In this document: one piece after another, positions 1 through 8,787 of the stretch
How the letters are laid out: each line of letters begins with the position of its first letter
Position numbering within the stretch: position 1 is the first letter of the stretch
DNA from: Euryarchaeota archaeon UBA13
GTDB taxonomy: Archaea > Thermoplasmatota > Poseidoniia > Poseidoniales > Poseidoniaceae
DNA: 20,054 nucleotides
Assembly (NCBI GenBank): GCA_002495945.1
Contig: DAHU01000130.1
Coordinates: 1-20,054 of the forward strand
Direction of reading: 5' to 3'
Translations under genes and position numbers: made by a program
Notes under the pieces: model-generated
Databases searched by the model: none
Told to the model about the DNA's origin: nothing
The model's input: only the letters and a program-made list of their open reading frames with translations

Positions 1-216
1 TGGATGCTGAACCGCCAAAGAGACCTCGAGACAGGAGATGAACTGCATTTAACCGGTCAACAAGTTTCGCTAACTCTCAAAGATGATGTAACCAGACTCC
101 GTTCAATCAAGTGTTACCGAGGTGTAAGACACGCTAGTGGTAACAAGGTACGTGGCCAGAGAGGTCGTTCAAATGGCCGCGGTGGTCTAACACTGGGTGT
201 AAGCAGGAAGAAGTGA
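1..216 (+). CDS. rps13: Small ribosomal subunit protein uS13 (C-terminal part)
   Basis: The reading frame is open from the first base of the window (it begins W-M-L-N-R) and ends at TGA 214-216, so the gene starts upstream and only its last 71 codons are here. The visible part carries the archaeal S13 C-terminal signature: RSIKCYRGVRHASG followed by KVRGQRGRSNGRGG and a basic tail GVSRKK. S13 lies in the head of the 30S subunit, where its C-terminal tail contacts the P-site tRNA and where it meets uS19 and the 50S subunit. The next gene, rps4, follows after 9 nt. S13-S4-S11-Rpo3 is a conserved archaeal order, which supports the call. The internal ATG at position 4 is not a start. Confidence 0.95.
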   Translation, partial: WMLNRQRDLETGDELHLTGQQVSLTLKDDVTRLRSIKCYRGVRHASGNKVRGQRGRSNGRGGLTLGVSRKK

Positions 217-225
217 GGGATTTAG

Positions 226-876
226 ATGGGAGAGCCAAAATTTTCGAGACCTAAGTTTGATACCCCTTCCCATCCGTGGAAGGCTGCACGAATTGAAGAA
301 GAACACGCAATCAAGGCTCAGCATGGTCTGAAGAACATGCGAGAAATTTGGAAGGCAAAATCCCAACTCCGCCGTCACCGAAGACAAGCAATGCGCCTGA
401 TTGGTATGGTTGACACCAGCGAAGGTCACGGAAAGAGAGAGATGGAAGACCTATTACGCTCACTCCACAACAAAGGATTGATTCAGTCCGATGCAAGCCT
501 TGACGACATTCTGTCTTTGGGCACAGAAGATATCCTTAACCGTCGATTGCAAGCACAAGTCTACTACAAGGGATTAGCAACCACTATGAAGCAAGCCAGA
601 CAACTGGTCAATCATGGATTGATTTGTATCGGCGATCAAAAAGTTACAATTCCGTCATATCCAGTTTCTCGCGACGAAGAAGAACACATCAAGTATCACC
701 CTAGCAGTGGTTTGAATAATCCTGAGCACGCGATTAGAAAGGCAATCGAGGGACGCAGAGAAAAAGCCGAATATGCGGTTGAAGAAGTCGATCCTGAAGC
801 AACGCCCGAGTTCGCTGCCGAAGTCAAAGAAGCTGCTGAAGCAGCACCATCCGTTGAAAGTGGAGGCGATGAGTGA
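226..876 (+). CDS. rps4: Small ribosomal subunit protein uS4
   Basis: A 216-residue protein that begins [18 protein letters not shown], the typical archaeal S4 N-terminus. A basic segment with [16 protein letters not shown] (about 45-60) is followed by the S4 RNA-binding fold at roughly 103-150 ([20 protein letters not shown], then [11 protein letters not shown]). S4 is a primary binder of the 5' domain of 16S rRNA and nucleates 30S assembly. The last 35 residues are very acidic and alanine-rich, a low-complexity tail beyond the conserved core. The ATG is preceded by GAGGGA at 215-220, a good Shine-Dalgarno spacing that supports this start. The stop (874-876) overlaps the ATG of rps11 by one base, so translation of the two is probably coupled. 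Confidence 0.97.
   Translation: MGEPKFSRPKFDTPSHPWKAARIEEEHAIKAQHGLKNMREIWKAKSQLRRHRRQAMRLIGMVDTSEGHGKREMEDLLRSLHNKGLIQSDASLDDILSLGTEDILNRRLQAQVYYKGLATTMKQARQLVNHGLICIGDQKVTIPSYPVSRDEEEHIKYHPSSGLNNPEHAIRKAIEGRREKAEYAVEEVDPEATPEFAAEVKEAAEAAPSVESGGDE
862..866 (+). promoter_or_regulatory. Shine-Dalgarno GGAGG for rps11 inside rps4
   Basis: GGAGG lies within the end of rps4, 6 nt before a GTG (873) and 9 nt before an ATG (876). It is a near-perfect match to the anti-SD of archaeal 16S rRNA (CACCTCC). Either codon can be served by it. The ATG is preferred here because S11 proteins normally begin just before the conserved IVNIFSS-type segment. Confidence 0.6.
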
Positions 877-1259
877 TGACTCGTAGAGCAATAGTCAACA
901 TTTTCAGTTCATACAACAATATTTTGATGACAGCAACTGATTTAACCGGTGCTGAAACCATAACAACCTGTTCAGGCGGCCAAATGGTCAAGTCGTCAAA
1001 AGACAGTGGCGGACAATTTGCTGCAACAAGAGCGGCAGAAAAGTTAGCAGATGCCCTAAAGGACAAAGATTTCACACAACTTATAGTAAAATACCGTGCA
1101 CCAGGCGGCAATTTGTCAAACAATACTGGCCCAGGTGCACAAGCCGCAATTAGGGCTCTAACCCGTGCCGGCATGACAATTACTCGAATCGAAGATGTTA
1201 CCCCAATCGCTCACGATGGGACTAAGAAGAAAGGCGGCCGTCGTGGCCGACGTGTATGA
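876..1259 (+). CDS. rps11: Small ribosomal subunit protein uS11
   Basis: A protein of 127 residues (128 if the in-frame GTG at 873 is used), the normal length for archaeal S11. It shows NIFSSYNNILMTATDLTGAE near the start, the glycine-rich RAPGGNLSNNTGPGAQAAIR in the centre, and the C-terminal hallmark DVTPIAHDGTKKKGGRRGRR, which contacts 16S rRNA and the mRNA exit region. S11 sits on the 30S platform with eS1 and uS7 neighbours. The start overlaps the rps4 stop as TGATG, so initiation is likely coupled to rps4 termination. The following gene rpoD starts 15 nt after the stop, consistent with one operon. Confidence 0.97.
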   Translation: MTRRAIVNIFSSYNNILMTATDLTGAETITTCSGGQMVKSSKDSGGQFAATRAAEKLADALKDKDFTQLIVKYRAPGGNLSNNTGPGAQAAIRALTRAGMTITRIEDVTPIAHDGTKKKGGRRGRRV

Positions 1260-1274
1260 TACAGTGGTGATAAA

Positions 1275-2204
1275 GTGAAAGCAGAAATCGTAGAAGGCTG
1301 GCCAAAAGAAAACTCGATTAGAATATCTCTAAGCGAAACCGATGCATCTCAAGTAAATGCGATTAGAAGAGCACTAATTTCAGATGTGCCAAAACTAGCG
1401 ATTACACGAGTTAACATCAGCCAAGGCGTTGTTGAAAGTGACGGACAAATACTTGAATCGGTCAACGTACTTCCTGACGAAATGCTTACCCACAGATTAG
1501 CAATGATTCCAATTCCAACCTTCCCAAAAGAAAAATTAGAATTCTTTGAAACCTGTCCAGTCTGTATTGACATGGTCGAAGCCGAGAAAGGCTGCCCACA
1601 ATGTCAGGTTCTATACTCATTGAATGTACAGGGACCGACTGCTGATTCCGAGGAGGATACAATAACCGTATATGCTGGTGATCTGACAACAATTTCCGAC
1701 CCTATGTTTGACATAAAAGAGGAACACCGTAGGATTCCAGTAACAATTCTTTCCAAAGGCCAATACCTTGAGTTGTACGCATTTGCTACCCTTGGTCGCG
1801 GGGCCAACCACTCAAAGTGGTCACCTGTAGCCGGTGTTGGCTTCAGCGGTAAAAATGTTGCAAAACTTAACAATGCCAAAAATGCAGAGGCACTGTTTGA
1901 CTTGGATTTGAAGACTTCTGATGGCAGACCTATCGACGCAAAACTATTCGGCAAGGGCAAGGTTGTTGATGATGTTAATACAGTAATGGACTTAGAGAGA
2001 GCACTCCACCAAGTTGGACCAGGAACCGGTAGGGATAGCGATTTCAAGGATGCAATTACCTTAGAACCTGTTGAGGGTAGTTATGTTTTGACCTATGAAA
2101 CCGATGGTAGTTTAGACCCAGTCACCGCATTTAACCTCGCAATGGGTGAATTAGCTGACAGATTTAGCGGCTTGAACGAAGAGATCAGCGCTGCGCTCAA
2201 GTGA
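1275..2204 (+). CDS. rpoD: DNA-directed RNA polymerase subunit D (Rpo3)
   Basis: Archaeal Rpo3, homologue of bacterial alpha N-terminal domain and eukaryotic RPB3; with Rpo11 it forms the platform on which RNA polymerase assembles. The 309-residue product shows the alpha-like dimerisation region (about 15-80: ETDASQVNAIRRALISDVP, HRLAMIPI at 73-80) and the conserved ATLGRGANHSKWSPV at 171-185. A cysteine loop has C94-x2-C97 and C107-x2-C110, able to bind a metal as in RPB3-type subunits. The product is longer than the roughly 260-270 residues usual for archaea; the excess lies around 187-262, before the last helix. The start is GTG, with GGTGA at 1266-1270 just upstream. It is the last gene of the ribosomal block: the next gene is convergent and ends 1 nt away. 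Confidence 0.95.
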   Translation: MKAEIVEGWPKENSIRISLSETDASQVNAIRRALISDVPKLAITRVNISQGVVESDGQILESVNVLPDEMLTHRLAMIPIPTFPKEKLEFFETCPVCIDMVEAEKGCPQCQVLYSLNVQGPTADSEEDTITVYAGDLTTISDPMFDIKEEHRRIPVTILSKGQYLELYAFATLGRGANHSKWSPVAGVGFSGKNVAKLNNAKNAEALFDLDLKTSDGRPIDAKLFGKGKVVDDVNTVMDLERALHQVGPGTGRDSDFKDAITLEPVEGSYVLTYETDGSLDPVTAFNLAMGELADRFSGLNEEISAALK

Positions 2205-2205
2205 G

Positions 2206-3327
2206 TCAGTAATGAGTAAACTCGATTCCGAGGGTGGAATGAACGACTTTTCTACCATTATCTACAACTTGTCCGATGATTTGAACACCGTCCATCTTCG
2301 CTTGTAACCAAGCACAAATGGAATCACTGTGTTGTTGATTAACTGCGATTATCATACCACAACCCATGTTGAAAGTCCGATACATTTCCCACGTTTCTAC
2401 ACCGCCGGCCTCTGCCAACCACGTAAACTCAGGGTGCGGAGGTAATGGATTGTTTATTTCCCATCCCAGATTATCATGCAGCCTCAATAAGTTGGATAAT
2501 CCGCCACCAGTGATGTGGCATATTCCGCGTATGTCTTCAACGGAAAAATTACTATCATCTAATTGAGCATATTTTATCAAGTCAACAACCGGATCGCAAT
2601 ATATCCTAGTCGGGTTTAGCAGGATTTCACCAATAGTGACGTCATCCGATGAATCATTAAAACGTAATATTTCTCTGGTTGAACTGCTGCAGTCAAAAGG
2701 TGAAACATCAGTGTAGTCCATGCCCGCATGCTCCATGATTTTGCGAACCAATGAGTAACCATTAGAGTGGATTCCCGAAGACGGCAATCCAATCAACACA
2801 TCACCGGATTGTAGGTGTTCACCAGTGATTGCCTCGCCTTTTTTCAAATACCCAAGTGCGGTACCAGATAAATCCAATTCGGTTACAATTCCGGGTAGTG
2901 AGGCGGTTTCACCACCAGCCAGCGTGACTCTTGCTAAACGACACGCTTCTGCTAACGATGCACCAAGCGCGGCATGAACTTCTGGGTCAGGTTTGGGTAC
3001 CGCTACATAATCGACAAACGCGATAGGTTCTGCACCAACACAGAGCAAGTCATTTACGTTCATTGCCATACAATCTATGCCCACGCCTGACCATTGGTTT
3101 AGCTGAGAGGCAATTTGCAATTTGCTGCCAACGCCATCAGTTGCCAATGCCAGTAGGTAGTCGCCAAATTCAATCAATCCACCAAATCCTCCGGGTAATT
3201 CAACCGGTGCTCCGTGCGTTCCACTTGGCCTTACAGATTTGCTTAGTGAGGAGATAAGCGATGCGACTGCAGTGCCTTCCAAGTCAATATCTACTCCAGC
3301 ACTGGCATAATCCATCTTATCAGCCAT
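2206..3327 (-). CDS. purM: Phosphoribosylformylglycinamidine cyclo-ligase (AIR synthetase)
   Basis: PurM closes the imidazole ring in de novo purine synthesis, turning formylglycinamidine ribonucleotide plus ATP into aminoimidazole ribonucleotide. The 373-residue protein has the family motifs in order: YASAGVDID at 7-15, GGFGGLIEF 46-54, TDGVGSKL 63-70, NVNDLLCVGAEP 90-101, AGGETASLPG 137-146, GIHSNGYSLV 185-194, NPTRIY 238-243, ITGGGLSNL 272-280 and MGCGM 321-325. These form the two halves of the PurM/PurL-type ATP-binding fold. I chose ATG 3327, preceded by a GGAAG-like site; a TTG at 3342 would add five residues with no better ribosome site. It follows the esterase gene by 38 nt on the same strand, so the two may be co-transcribed. 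No other purine gene is in the window. Confidence 0.96.
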   Translation of the reverse strand: MADKMDYASAGVDIDLEGTAVASLISSLSKSVRPSGTHGAPVELPGGFGGLIEFGDYLLALATDGVGSKLQIASQLNQWSGVGIDCMAMNVNDLLCVGAEPIAFVDYVAVPKPDPEVHAALGASLAEACRLARVTLAGGETASLPGIVTELDLSGTALGYLKKGEAITGEHLQSGDVLIGLPSSGIHSNGYSLVRKIMEHAGMDYTDVSPFDCSSSTREILRFNDSSDDVTIGEILLNPTRIYCDPVVDLIKYAQLDDSNFSVEDIRGICHITGGGLSNLLRLHDNLGWEINNPLPPHPEFTWLAEAGGVETWEMYRTFNMGCGMIIAVNQQHSDSICAWLQAKMDGVQIIGQVVDNGRKVVHSTLGIEFTHY

Positions 3328-3365
3328 ATTTCTTCCAGCCAAAGACAGGCAATGAATAAATCGGC

Positions 3366-4388
3366 TCAGGAGTGGAGCACATTTGACAGCATTGGCATAC
3401 TAATATCGAGCCGATGTTCGATTCCCGAGTGCGTACCATCAAATTCCTCCCAATGACAATCGATATCGTTTTCCTGTAGGGTTTGTATCATCATTCGACT
3501 ACCGTACTGTATCCCATATTGATCTCTATTTCCACAATCGATAAAGAGCAGATTTAGTTGTTTTAATGCGGCTAAATCGTTATGCTTTGTGTGAAGTGGA
3601 TCGTATGTTAACCAGTGCTTCCAAGCGCCCTCATCGACGGTGCATGTTTTGAGGTCAAATGGGAGTCTGAGGCCCAGTGAGTTATTAGCGTCGGCTTGAG
3701 AATCATATGACGCCGCCATGGCGCAAATCATCAATGCATGGAAATCATCACTGTTCAGCTTGCGACATGTTCTGGTGTGGTCAATGAAGCCATCCAGTCC
3801 ACCTTGGAGATTAATTTGAGTGGCAGTAGTGGGGAAGTCAGACCGATAAAGCACGTCAAATCCAACATCACCTGAATGTGATGCGATTGCTTCCCATTGA
3901 CCCGGATGCGTTAATGCGTTGTGCACTGCTCCAAAGCCCCCCGAAGATTTACCGAATAAGGCAAATTTTCCGTTTGTTGGAAAGCGATCATTTATTGCGG
4001 GCTTCAACGCTTTGTGTAGCCATGAACTCCAATTACCCATTATCGCTGAATCAACAAATTGGTTACCGCCTAATGATGTGAAGCAGTCAGGTAACACAAG
4101 GATAGTCGGCTGCATTTTACCTTCGTTTACTAAACGCTCATGTCGTTGGGGAAGCGTCTCACTGAAGGCCTTCCAACCAGCTCTTGCTAGACCCGAGGAA
4201 GTAAATGGCGCTAAGTATACCATAACCGGCAATTGCATCCCCTGTTGAATCATTTCCTTGCCCTGTATTGGGATGTGAATAATTACCTCGCGTTCAGTTG
4301 GGTCACCTAAGCGATTTTCTAACAAGGCTGAATCAATAACTATACGCTCAATTGTACCAGTTATTGGTGCGAAACTATGTGCGGGCAT
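3366..4388 (-). CDS. Alpha/beta-hydrolase, putative esterase (esterase D / enterochelin-esterase type)
   Basis: A 340-residue cytosolic-looking protein with no signal peptide. It has an alpha/beta-hydrolase catalytic triad in the expected order: nucleophile Ser148 in the elbow GKSSG (146-150), an acidic residue Asp289 in GNRDQYG, and His320 in GTHSG. VMVYLAPFTSSG near residue 55-66 and ILVLPDCFTSLGG near 96-108 fit the oxyanion-hole strands of the PF00756 esterase group, which includes S-formylglutathione hydrolase, Fes-type siderophore esterases and mycolyltransferases. The substrate cannot be told from sequence; a simple carboxylesterase is the safe description. It begins at ATG 4388, divergent from mcm across 198 nt, and is upstream of purM on the same strand. 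Nothing in the sequence links it functionally to purine synthesis. Confidence 0.8.
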   Translation of the reverse strand: MPAHSFAPITGTIERIVIDSALLENRLGDPTEREVIIHIPIQGKEMIQQGMQLPVMVYLAPFTSSGLARAGWKAFSETLPQRHERLVNEGKMQPTILVLPDCFTSLGGNQFVDSAIMGNWSSWLHKALKPAINDRFPTNGKFALFGKSSGGFGAVHNALTHPGQWEAIASHSGDVGFDVLYRSDFPTTATQINLQGGLDGFIDHTRTCRKLNSDDFHALMICAMAASYDSQADANNSLGLRLPFDLKTCTVDEGAWKHWLTYDPLHTKHNDLAALKQLNLLFIDCGNRDQYGIQYGSRMMIQTLQENDIDCHWEEFDGTHSGIEHRLDISMPMLSNVLHS

Positions 4389-4586
4389 GAACAGTCCATG
4401 GGGTCATCACTGATTTGTTCAACGGTTCGGCATAGTTACACTGGACATCGCTAAACTATCGAATTACCAGTTGTAGAGGCTGGCGAAACTCCAGTGGAAA
4501 CTAAGGGGTATAGCAAAATCATCGAAGTAATCATAAACCGGGGCCAAATAGTTGGATAGTCTAACACAGTAGAGTAGGTGTAATTT
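4389..4586. promoter_or_regulatory. Divergent intergenic region between esterase and mcm
   Basis: These 198 nt must hold the promoters of the leftward esterase-purM pair and of the rightward mcm block. AGGTG at 4576-4580, 6 nt before the mcm ATG, is a plausible Shine-Dalgarno site. I see no convincing TATA box in either direction, no tRNA and no terminator hairpin. A 7-bp inverted repeat (CACTGGA 4439-4445 / TCCAGTG 4490-4496) is present but is expected by chance in this length. Confidence 0.5.
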
Positions 4587-6716
4587 ATGCTACAAGAATT
4601 TGATTTGGCCGCAAGATGGACTTCGATGATTCAAGACTTGTATGCCGAGGCTGTTCACAATTTAGCACAGAAGTGGCCTGATGAGCAATCGCTCGAAGTT
4701 TCATATCGAACAATCGAAGGATTCGACGATGATTTCGCTCAAAATATCCTTACTCACCCAGATCTACACTTCCAAGCAGCAAATCAGGCATTGCGACAAT
4801 TCCTTCAAGACGAGGGGCACACCTCGATGTACCCATTTGTAAGGATTGTACATTTGCCAAGCGACCAAATACGGACAGTATCCCAACTGCGTGCTGATGA
4901 TATTGGGATGATGTTAGCAATCGATGCAATAGCAACGAAGATTTCAGGCGTAAGGCCAAGAATTTACTCCGCCTCTTTCATGTGTTCATCTTGCGGACAC
5001 ATAACTGAAGTGAAACAGCCCAACGAACAGGAGCTGATAGAGCCAATCGAATGTTCACAAATTGACGGTGGCTGCGGACGCCAAAAACGCCAAACCAGAT
5101 TTGTATTGCAGGAAGACGAATCTATTTTGATAAACTCTCAATTCATTGAACTTCAAGAATCACCTGAACAACTCAAAGGTGGAATACAACCTGAGAGAAT
5201 AATCTGTATTGGAGAACACGATATTGCAGGTAAACTGAACCCAGGTGATCGAGTCAAGGCCAACGGAGTATTATTCATTAGATCTCAACGTAAAGGGGGC
5301 AAAGATACCCCGGTATTCGATATATTCCTTAGAATTCATTCTTTAGAACGGCAAAATGTACCACTTGAGGAGATTTTGATTACCGAGGATGAGGAATTAG
5401 AGATTAAGGAATTAGCCAGCCGCTCAGATATCTACGACCTATTTAGCCGCAGTATTGCTCCATCGATATTTGGCATGCAGCGGGTAAAAGAATCATTGAT
5501 GCTCCAACTCTTTGGAGGTGTTGCAAGATTAAACCCCGACGGCACTCGTAATCGCGGCGACATTCACATTTTGCTGATGGGAGACCCGGGTGTTGCTAAA
5601 TCTCAATTGTTAGACTATATGTCAAAAATATCACCAAGAGGCCAATTTACTTCCGGTCAGTCAGCCTCAGCAGCAGGTTTGACTGCTGCAGCAGTGCAGG
5701 ATTCTGCGGCAGATGGCCGCTGGACTCTTGAAGCCGGTGCCCTGGTACTGGCCGACCTCGGATTAGCGGCGATTGATGAATTCGATAAGATGAATGATGC
5801 CGACCGTTCTAGTATGCACGAAGCAATGGAGCAACAGACTATTTCCATATCTAAGGCAGGAATCAATGCCAGTTTGCGAACTCGATGCGCAGTTCTTGCG
5901 GCTGCGAATCCGAAAAATGGGCGGTTCGAGCCAGTATCCGACAATCCATTTACTGCTCAAATAAATCTAGCACCTCCGCTGATTTCTCGGTTTGACATTA
6001 TATGGTTACTCACAGATAATGCAGAACAGGAGAGAGACGCTAAAATAGCTCAGCATATTATCAATAATCGATTATTGGGTACGAGTGAATTATTGGTGAA
6101 TCAAGGTAGTGCGCCAGACCCATCGAGAAAACTTTCCTCAGCAACCCAAAAATCTCAAGAAGGCGACGAGATATTAACCAAAGAACTGATTAGGAAATAC
6201 ATTGCTTATTCCAAACGAGTCATCCATCCTAAACTCGATGAGGAAGCGCGTGGCAGAATTGTCGCATTCTATGTCGACACGCGCAAGAAAGGCGGGGAAT
6301 CATTAGACAGTGTGTCAATTACAGCCCGTTCTCTCGAAGCCGTGGCGCGTATGGCTGAAGCCAGTGCTAGAATCAGGTTGTCTGATGTGGCTAATATTGA
6401 CGATGTTGAAAGAGCAATTCGATTGACTAGAACTTGGCGCAATGAATTGATGGGCGATAACTTCGATGAAACGACGTTGCAGACAGGACGAAAAGCGTCA
6501 GCAAGGAATCATGAGCGTTTACTTATCGATACAATTAGAGATCTTGAATCTCGCTCGAATGAGAAAATAAAGTACGCTGATCGTATAGATATTTACAATG
6601 AAATGCAAAAACACGATGTAGACCGCGCTAAAGTGGACACCATGATTGACAAAATGGTTAGAGATGGAACTTTAATGCTGCCTAAGGGCTATGATACGAT
6701 TCAAACCTTAAGATGA
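4587..6716 (+). CDS. mcm: Replicative DNA helicase MCM
   Basis: The hexameric 3'-5' helicase that unwinds DNA at the archaeal replication fork. The 709-residue protein has the full archaeal layout: an N-terminal DNA-binding region with a zinc ribbon (C133-x2-C136, C156-x6-C163), a linker, the AAA+ core, and a C-terminal winged helix (about 640-709). The AAA+ core shows Walker A GDPGVAKS at 332-339, Walker B ADLGLAAIDEFDKM at 389-402, sensor 1 AAANP at 438-442 and the arginine finger in PPLISRFD at 463-470. No intein interrupts it. The ATG is preceded by AGGTG. It opens a same-strand block and gatE follows after 40 nt. All catalytic positions I can check are intact. Confidence 0.97.
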   Translation: MLQEFDLAARWTSMIQDLYAEAVHNLAQKWPDEQSLEVSYRTIEGFDDDFAQNILTHPDLHFQAANQALRQFLQDEGHTSMYPFVRIVHLPSDQIRTVSQLRADDIGMMLAIDAIATKISGVRPRIYSASFMCSSCGHITEVKQPNEQELIEPIECSQIDGGCGRQKRQTRFVLQEDESILINSQFIELQESPEQLKGGIQPERIICIGEHDIAGKLNPGDRVKANGVLFIRSQRKGGKDTPVFDIFLRIHSLERQNVPLEEILITEDEELEIKELASRSDIYDLFSRSIAPSIFGMQRVKESLMLQLFGGVARLNPDGTRNRGDIHILLMGDPGVAKSQLLDYMSKISPRGQFTSGQSASAAGLTAAAVQDSAADGRWTLEAGALVLADLGLAAIDEFDKMNDADRSSMHEAMEQQTISISKAGINASLRTRCAVLAAANPKNGRFEPVSDNPFTAQINLAPPLISRFDIIWLLTDNAEQERDAKIAQHIINNRLLGTSELLVNQGSAPDPSRKLSSATQKSQEGDEILTKELIRKYIAYSKRVIHPKLDEEARGRIVAFYVDTRKKGGESLDSVSITARSLEAVARMAEASARIRLSDVANIDDVERAIRLTRTWRNELMGDNFDETTLQTGRKASARNHERLLIDTIRDLESRSNEKIKYADRIDIYNEMQKHDVDRAKVDTMIDKMVRDGTLMLPKGYDTIQTLR

Positions 6717-6756
6717 TAATCGTTTATATCATGAACAATGAATTACTGGAACTGCT

Positions 6757-8787
6757 ATGGCCGAGTCGCATTTTCCCGAACCTGAAGGCGACCTTACCGA
6801 CGCTAAAAGCCTCAGCCCAGAACAATTGGGCTTCATGTGTGGGATAGAAGTTCATCAACAATTGGCGACTGGGAAATTACATTCTCGACACCCCGGTGAT
6901 TTGTATGATGTGACAATGGAGACGTTGCCTAAGGATTGGCCTCGATTCTCTCGAAAATTACGAGCTGCAAGGGGCGAAGGTGGTAAAATCGATATCGCTG
7001 CGCGATTTGAATCACGGCGAAATCGTTCGTTTGAGTACATCCAAACACCAAACTCAGGGTTGATTGAACTAGATGACCAACCCCCATTAGGGCATGATGA
7101 GACGGCATTAGATATCGCTTTGACAACATCGGCACTACTCGATGCTAAACCTGTTTCACTGCTGCAAACAATGCGGAAAACAGTGGTAGATGGCTCCAAT
7201 ACTAGCGGTTTTCAACGAACTACACTAATCTCAACTGGTGGAATTTTACCAACAGCTTCTCATCCTGTGGGAATATCAGTTCTCTGCTTAGAAGAGGACA
7301 GTGCAAGAAAATTAGATTCATACACCACAGAAACAGGGGAATGTGTCATTTACAACCTTGACAGATTGGGCCTTCCCTTGATTGAAATCGCTACTGAGCC
7401 AGATGTTAAAACTCCTGAACATGCTAAAGAGACATCCATCGCTTTGGGTCGAACATTGCGGCAAACTCGTCAGGTTAGGCGAGGATTGGGAAGCATAAGG
7501 CAAGATTTGAATGTCTCAATTGCATGTGGTGACAGAATCGAGATTAAAGGATGTCAGGACCTTGATTGGATTCCGCGTATTATTGAATTAGAGATGGTAA
7601 GGCAATTGCATTTCTATCGGCTAGCAAACTCGTTAAGAGCAGAATTAGGTTTGCCCAATTTGCCAACAGATCGTCGTCGCGATGACGAAACAATTGAAGC
7701 AAAAGTAGCGGAAAAAGTGGCTGAACATTTGCCGCTGAAGCTAAATGATGTAACTGAAGCATTTTTTGATTGCGAATCTAAAATGGTGGTTAACGGTTTG
7801 AATAAATCCTACGTAATGCTTGGTTTACCTCTCCCTGGTCTTGCGGGTAAAATCGGCGTTAAACAATTTGATTCTGAGGGTGCACAACTACCTCGCTTAG
7901 GCCGTGAATTGGCTGGAGCAGCGAAGTTGGCCGGAGTTAGAGGCGTATTTCATTCGGACGAATTACCAGCATATGGTATAGAAAATTCTCACGTTGAAAA
8001 AGTTAGAACCAGTTTAGGAATTTCTGATGAAGACGGCTTCGTACTGTGTTTGGCACCGCAGTGGCAAGCTGAATTGGCATTAGAAAGCGTCCTTTTACGA
8101 GCCCGAGCCGCATGGCACAGAATTCCGCAAGAAGTTCGCAATGTGGTGATTAAGAAGGGCGCACCTGATGACGGTACAACTGCACCAATGAGGCCCCTGC
8201 CCGGTGGCGCTAGGATGTATCCCGAAACAGATATACCCAGTCAAATAATTTCTACTGAAAAATGGCAATCGATAACAGCAAATCTTCCAATGACAGATCA
8301 AGAGCGTATGGAGCGCATGACGCAATTTGATGTTTCATTAGACCAGAAAGATCAGATTTTAGCGCGTGAACTTGATGACATCTTTGTTAATCATTTGAAT
8401 GACTTACCGGCCAAGGCTTGGGCAGCAGTGTTACTCGAAAATGATGATGTAGACCCAATATTATCCAGTCTAGTATTGACGGCTAAGGAGCAAGGAGAGA
8501 TTACTCGAGAATCAATTAATGATGTCATAGCACACTTTGTTGGAAATATGCCCGACCTCGCACAGATAATCGCTTATGCTGAAGAAAATGGATTAAAACC
8601 CGCAGATGAGTCCGCCCTAGCCGAAATAATTTCAGCGATAGTTGCTGAAAGAATTGACTTTGTCAAGGAGCGAGGTATGGGCGCTATAGGCCCCTTAATG
8701 GGCGTCGTTATGCAACATGCTGGAGCTGCAGATGGCAAAGCAGTTAGTGCATTACTTAAACAAGCAATCCTTGAAGCGACTAAGTGA
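6757..8787 (+). CDS. gatE: Glutamyl-tRNA(Gln) amidotransferase subunit E
   Basis: GatE is the tRNA-binding and kinase subunit of the archaeal GatDE enzyme. It activates glutamate mischarged on tRNA(Gln), and GatD supplies ammonia so that it is amidated to glutamine. The 676-residue product has a GatB-like core beginning GFMCGIEVHQQLATGKLHSR (25-44), MRKTVVDGSNTSGFQR (139-154), LDRLGLPLIEIATEPD (201-216) and RGLGSIRQDLNVSI (242-255). It then has the GatE-specific AspRS-like insertion (roughly 355-475), the conserved LPGGARMYPETDIPS (481-495), and a YqeY-like helical tail (about 520-676). This insertion separates GatE from GatB. The partner gatD is not in the window. The stop codon overlaps the GTG start option of the next gene, suggesting coupled translation. 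Confidence 0.96.
   Translation: MAESHFPEPEGDLTDAKSLSPEQLGFMCGIEVHQQLATGKLHSRHPGDLYDVTMETLPKDWPRFSRKLRAARGEGGKIDIAARFESRRNRSFEYIQTPNSGLIELDDQPPLGHDETALDIALTTSALLDAKPVSLLQTMRKTVVDGSNTSGFQRTTLISTGGILPTASHPVGISVLCLEEDSARKLDSYTTETGECVIYNLDRLGLPLIEIATEPDVKTPEHAKETSIALGRTLRQTRQVRRGLGSIRQDLNVSIACGDRIEIKGCQDLDWIPRIIELEMVRQLHFYRLANSLRAELGLPNLPTDRRRDDETIEAKVAEKVAEHLPLKLNDVTEAFFDCESKMVVNGLNKSYVMLGLPLPGLAGKIGVKQFDSEGAQLPRLGRELAGAAKLAGVRGVFHSDELPAYGIENSHVEKVRTSLGISDEDGFVLCLAPQWQAELALESVLLRARAAWHRIPQEVRNVVIKKGAPDDGTTAPMRPLPGGARMYPETDIPSQIISTEKWQSITANLPMTDQERMERMTQFDVSLDQKDQILARELDDIFVNHLNDLPAKAWAAVLLENDDVDPILSSLVLTAKEQGEITRESINDVIAHFVGNMPDLAQIIAYAEENGLKPADESALAEIISAIVAERIDFVKERGMGAIGPLMGVVMQHAGAADGKAVSALLKQAILEATK

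Noticed and set aside
1604-2047. A 147-codon antisense frame within rpoD
   Set aside because: It lies fully inside the conserved rpoD frame, has no ribosome site I can see and no recognisable protein features.
4439-4496. 7-bp inverted repeat CACTGGA / TCCAGTG in the esterase-mcm intergenic region
   Set aside because: Arms 44 nt apart; a 7-bp inverted match is expected about once in 200 nt by chance, and the loop shows no further pairing or tRNA-like features.
4587-6716. Possible intein or insertion in MCM
   Set aside because: Archaeal MCM genes are frequent intein hosts, but the motifs run continuously at normal spacing and the length (709) is ordinary.
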